A stretch of DNA of 7,162 nucleotides, taken from Porticoccaceae bacterium (lineage in GTDB: Bacteria; Pseudomonadota; Gammaproteobacteria; Pseudomonadales; Porticoccaceae). The stretch is taken from the NCBI GenBank assembly GCA_030590275.1, contig JAUUYV010000087.1, forward strand, positions 1 through 7,162, given 5' to 3'. The notes beneath the pieces were generated by a model. It ran no database searches, had not been told where the DNA came from, and saw only the letters and a list, made by a program, of their open reading frames with translations. Positions 5,711 to 7,162 of this stretch are shown here, one piece after another (the first letter of the stretch is position 1; each line of letters starts with the position of its first letter). A program made the position numbers and the translations under genes.

Positions 5711-7162
5711 CTAGATTTTAGCTTCAGGAGGCAGAGCCATTTCAGCACTGTCTTGCTTTCTTGCTCTCTCAAATACCTTGATCGGCTTTTTCGTACGAAC
5801 CTGTTCCAGCCAGAATACGCCATCGAAGGGCGCGCTGTTTCCCCGCGTCGATAAAAAATCAACATCGCCGTCGTTATCCAGATCACGAGCAATGAATTGA
5901 TCAAACATGCCGCGCTTACGCCGTGATATATCGTGACGCTTCCAAACCCCGCTCACATCTTCAGGCTGTTCGAACCAGGCAAGGCGACCTAGTCGATCAT
6001 TTAATGTCACGCCTCCGTCTCTATCCCTTGGGCCACGACTGTAACCACCGGTAATGACATCCAGCCGACCATCATCATTAATGTCTGCAAGGGATAGGCC
6101 CGCCAGCATATCGGGCCAGAAACTACCTATTGAGTGGAGTATCCAGGCGCCTGTTATGTGCTCCGGTTGTTCCAGCCAAACCAGGGTATCAAAGAATTCA
6201 GCCAGCACAATGTCCAAACGGGCATCGTCGTTGAGATCGGCGAAACTCATGTTAAAGCCGGGCACTAAAGCGCCATCATTGCCCGCCGCCCACTCCGGTC
6301 GACGCTCGCTCGGAATGGCAGTACCTACCACATTAATTGGCCGCTCCGTAAAAGAGGTTTGGGTTTTATTGCCGTTATTTTCAAACCACATGATGCGCGC
6401 CTCGGCTACGGAGCCACCGACAACATCAAAATCCCCGTCACCATCAAGATCCACAGGCTGCGAATTTATGGGCCAGCGAATTCGGGTTAATTCATGTTCT
6501 TGCCAACTCGCATTCAGCAGTGGGTCACCGTTTAGTTCAAACCACGAAATCGCTTTAAGATCACCACTGTTAATATCTGGGTTCTGGGCGCCTTTGTTCG
6601 GACTAAGCACTTCTAAACGGCCATTTCCCGTTAAGTCGGCAACAAAGACCCGAATAAAAGACCCCCGCCCTGTGGTGATCTCTGGAATGATTCTTTTCCA
6701 GCGCGATGTACGTATATCCTTGCCAGGGTTCTGAAAATAAATCAGATGTGCAAGTTCACAGGCAGCGATAATATCCGGGTGTCCATCGCCATTTACGTCG
6801 CCGATGGCAAGATCTTCCGCGCCACCGGCTTCCGGCCCCTCACCGAGCGTTGCAAGCTCCCACTGATTGGGCTCTCCGGTTCCATAGGCAATCCGAATTT
6901 TTCCTTTTGGAATTCCATCGTAGGACGTATCCGCTTCGTGTACCGATACAATATCAAGATAGCCGTCGCCATCGAGGTCTGCCATAGCCAGCCCATCGCT
7001 GCCCTCAATGTTGGTTTTACCCAGTTGGGAATCATCAATGATATGTTCTCGCCAGGAAATATACCTTCCATCTCGGGACTGCGCATCGGTAAGTTGATCA
7101 GCAACAAGGTGGAGTCCTTCTCTCCTATCTCCGGCTCGGGTAAGTTCGCTATCGCTGACCAC
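5711..7162 (-). CDS. FG-GAP/VCBS-type seven-bladed beta-propeller protein (N-terminus outside window)
   Basis: These 483 residues are open at the right edge. The first codon there is GTG, but the segment starts without a signal peptide, so the real start probably lies beyond the window. Seven calcium-loop motifs recur at 62-70 (DLDGDGYLD), 122-130 (DVNGDGHPD), 176-184 (DLTGNGRLE), 238-246 (DLDGDGDFD), 309-317 (DLNDDARLD), 360-368 (DINDDGRLD) and 427-435 (DLDNDGDVD), spaced 51-71 residues. Most repeats end in an aromatic strand such as ISWFE, IMWFE, LVWLEQP, LAWFEQP or VFWLEQ. This is the signature of FG-GAP/VCBS propellers, and seven copies fit one complete integrin-like propeller. The loop at 309-317 has Ala for the conserved Gly, and that at 176-184 is degenerate. 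A charged tail (about 455-483) follows. Such proteins are usually exported and involved in adhesion or carbohydrate binding; no enzymatic residues are recognisable. The exact role is unknown. Confidence 0.88.
   Translation of the reverse strand: MVSDSELTRAGDRREGLHLVADQLTDAQSRDGRYISWREHIIDDSQLGKTNIEGSDGLAMADLDGDGYLDIVSVHEADTSYDGIPKGKIRIAYGTGEPNQWELATLGEGPEAGGAEDLAIGDVNGDGHPDIIAACELAHLIYFQNPGKDIRTSRWKRIIPEITTGRGSFIRVFVADLTGNGRLEVLSPNKGAQNPDINSGDLKAISWFELNGDPLLNASWQEHELTRIRWPINSQPVDLDGDGDFDVVGGSVAEARIMWFENNGNKTQTSFTERPINVVGTAIPSERRPEWAAGNDGALVPGFNMSFADLNDDARLDIVLAEFFDTLVWLEQPEHITGAWILHSIGSFWPDMLAGLSLADINDDGRLDVITGGYSRGPRDRDGGVTLNDRLGRLAWFEQPEDVSGVWKRHDISRRKRGMFDQFIARDLDNDGDVDFLSTRGNSAPFDGVFWLEQVRTKKPIKVFERARKQDSAEMALPPEAKI

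Noticed and set aside
6054..6734. 226-codon open frame on the plus strand opposite the propeller gene
   Set aside because: Its Ser/Pro-rich product has no recognisable motif and it lies wholly antisense to the clear FG-GAP repeats.

Overview
The window looks like a chromosomal segment of a gammaproteobacterium, probably a marine Cellvibrionales/Pseudomonadales relative. This is inferred from protein resemblance recalled from memory, not from a search. The porphobilinogen synthase is of the zinc-independent Pseudomonas type. A PBP1b gene is followed by a TPR lipoprotein, as in Pseudomonas. The other genes are exported or exported-looking proteins common in marine polymer degraders. No tRNA, rRNA, CRISPR array, transposase or phage gene was seen.

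Layout. Positions 1-1290 (+) hold the 3' end of mrcB (PBP1b, transpeptidase end with the KTGT box) and a small outer-membrane TPR lipoprotein resembling LpoP, the PBP1b activator of Pseudomonas. The two are probably co-transcribed. After a 24-bp convergent gap, everything else is on the minus strand. In transcription order these are: an FG-GAP/VCBS seven-bladed propeller protein cut by the right edge (7162-5711), a 342-bp AT-rich intergenic region with short repeats and a weak terminator candidate, a secreted subtilisin-like protease (5368-3566), hemB (3538 or 3565 to 2516), and rsmC (2508-1315).

The most notable point is rsmC. The 16S rRNA G1207 methyltransferase reading frame is intact over 397 codons except for one in-frame TAG (1822-1824), which separates the degenerate N-terminal half from the catalytic C-terminal half. 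Both halves look well conserved and share one frame, so this is a nonsense codon and not a frameshift. It could be a recent mutation, a sequence error, readthrough or a split two-polypeptide enzyme.

Functional links. mrcB and the LpoP-like gene form a cell-wall synthesis pair. Protease, hemB and rsmC are closely spaced on one strand (27 nt or 0 nt, then 7 nt) and could be one transcript, although their functions are unrelated. I saw no convincing evidence of a wholly new multi-gene system. The strongest leads are the amber-interrupted rsmC, the LpoP-type pairing and the repeat-bearing intergenic region.
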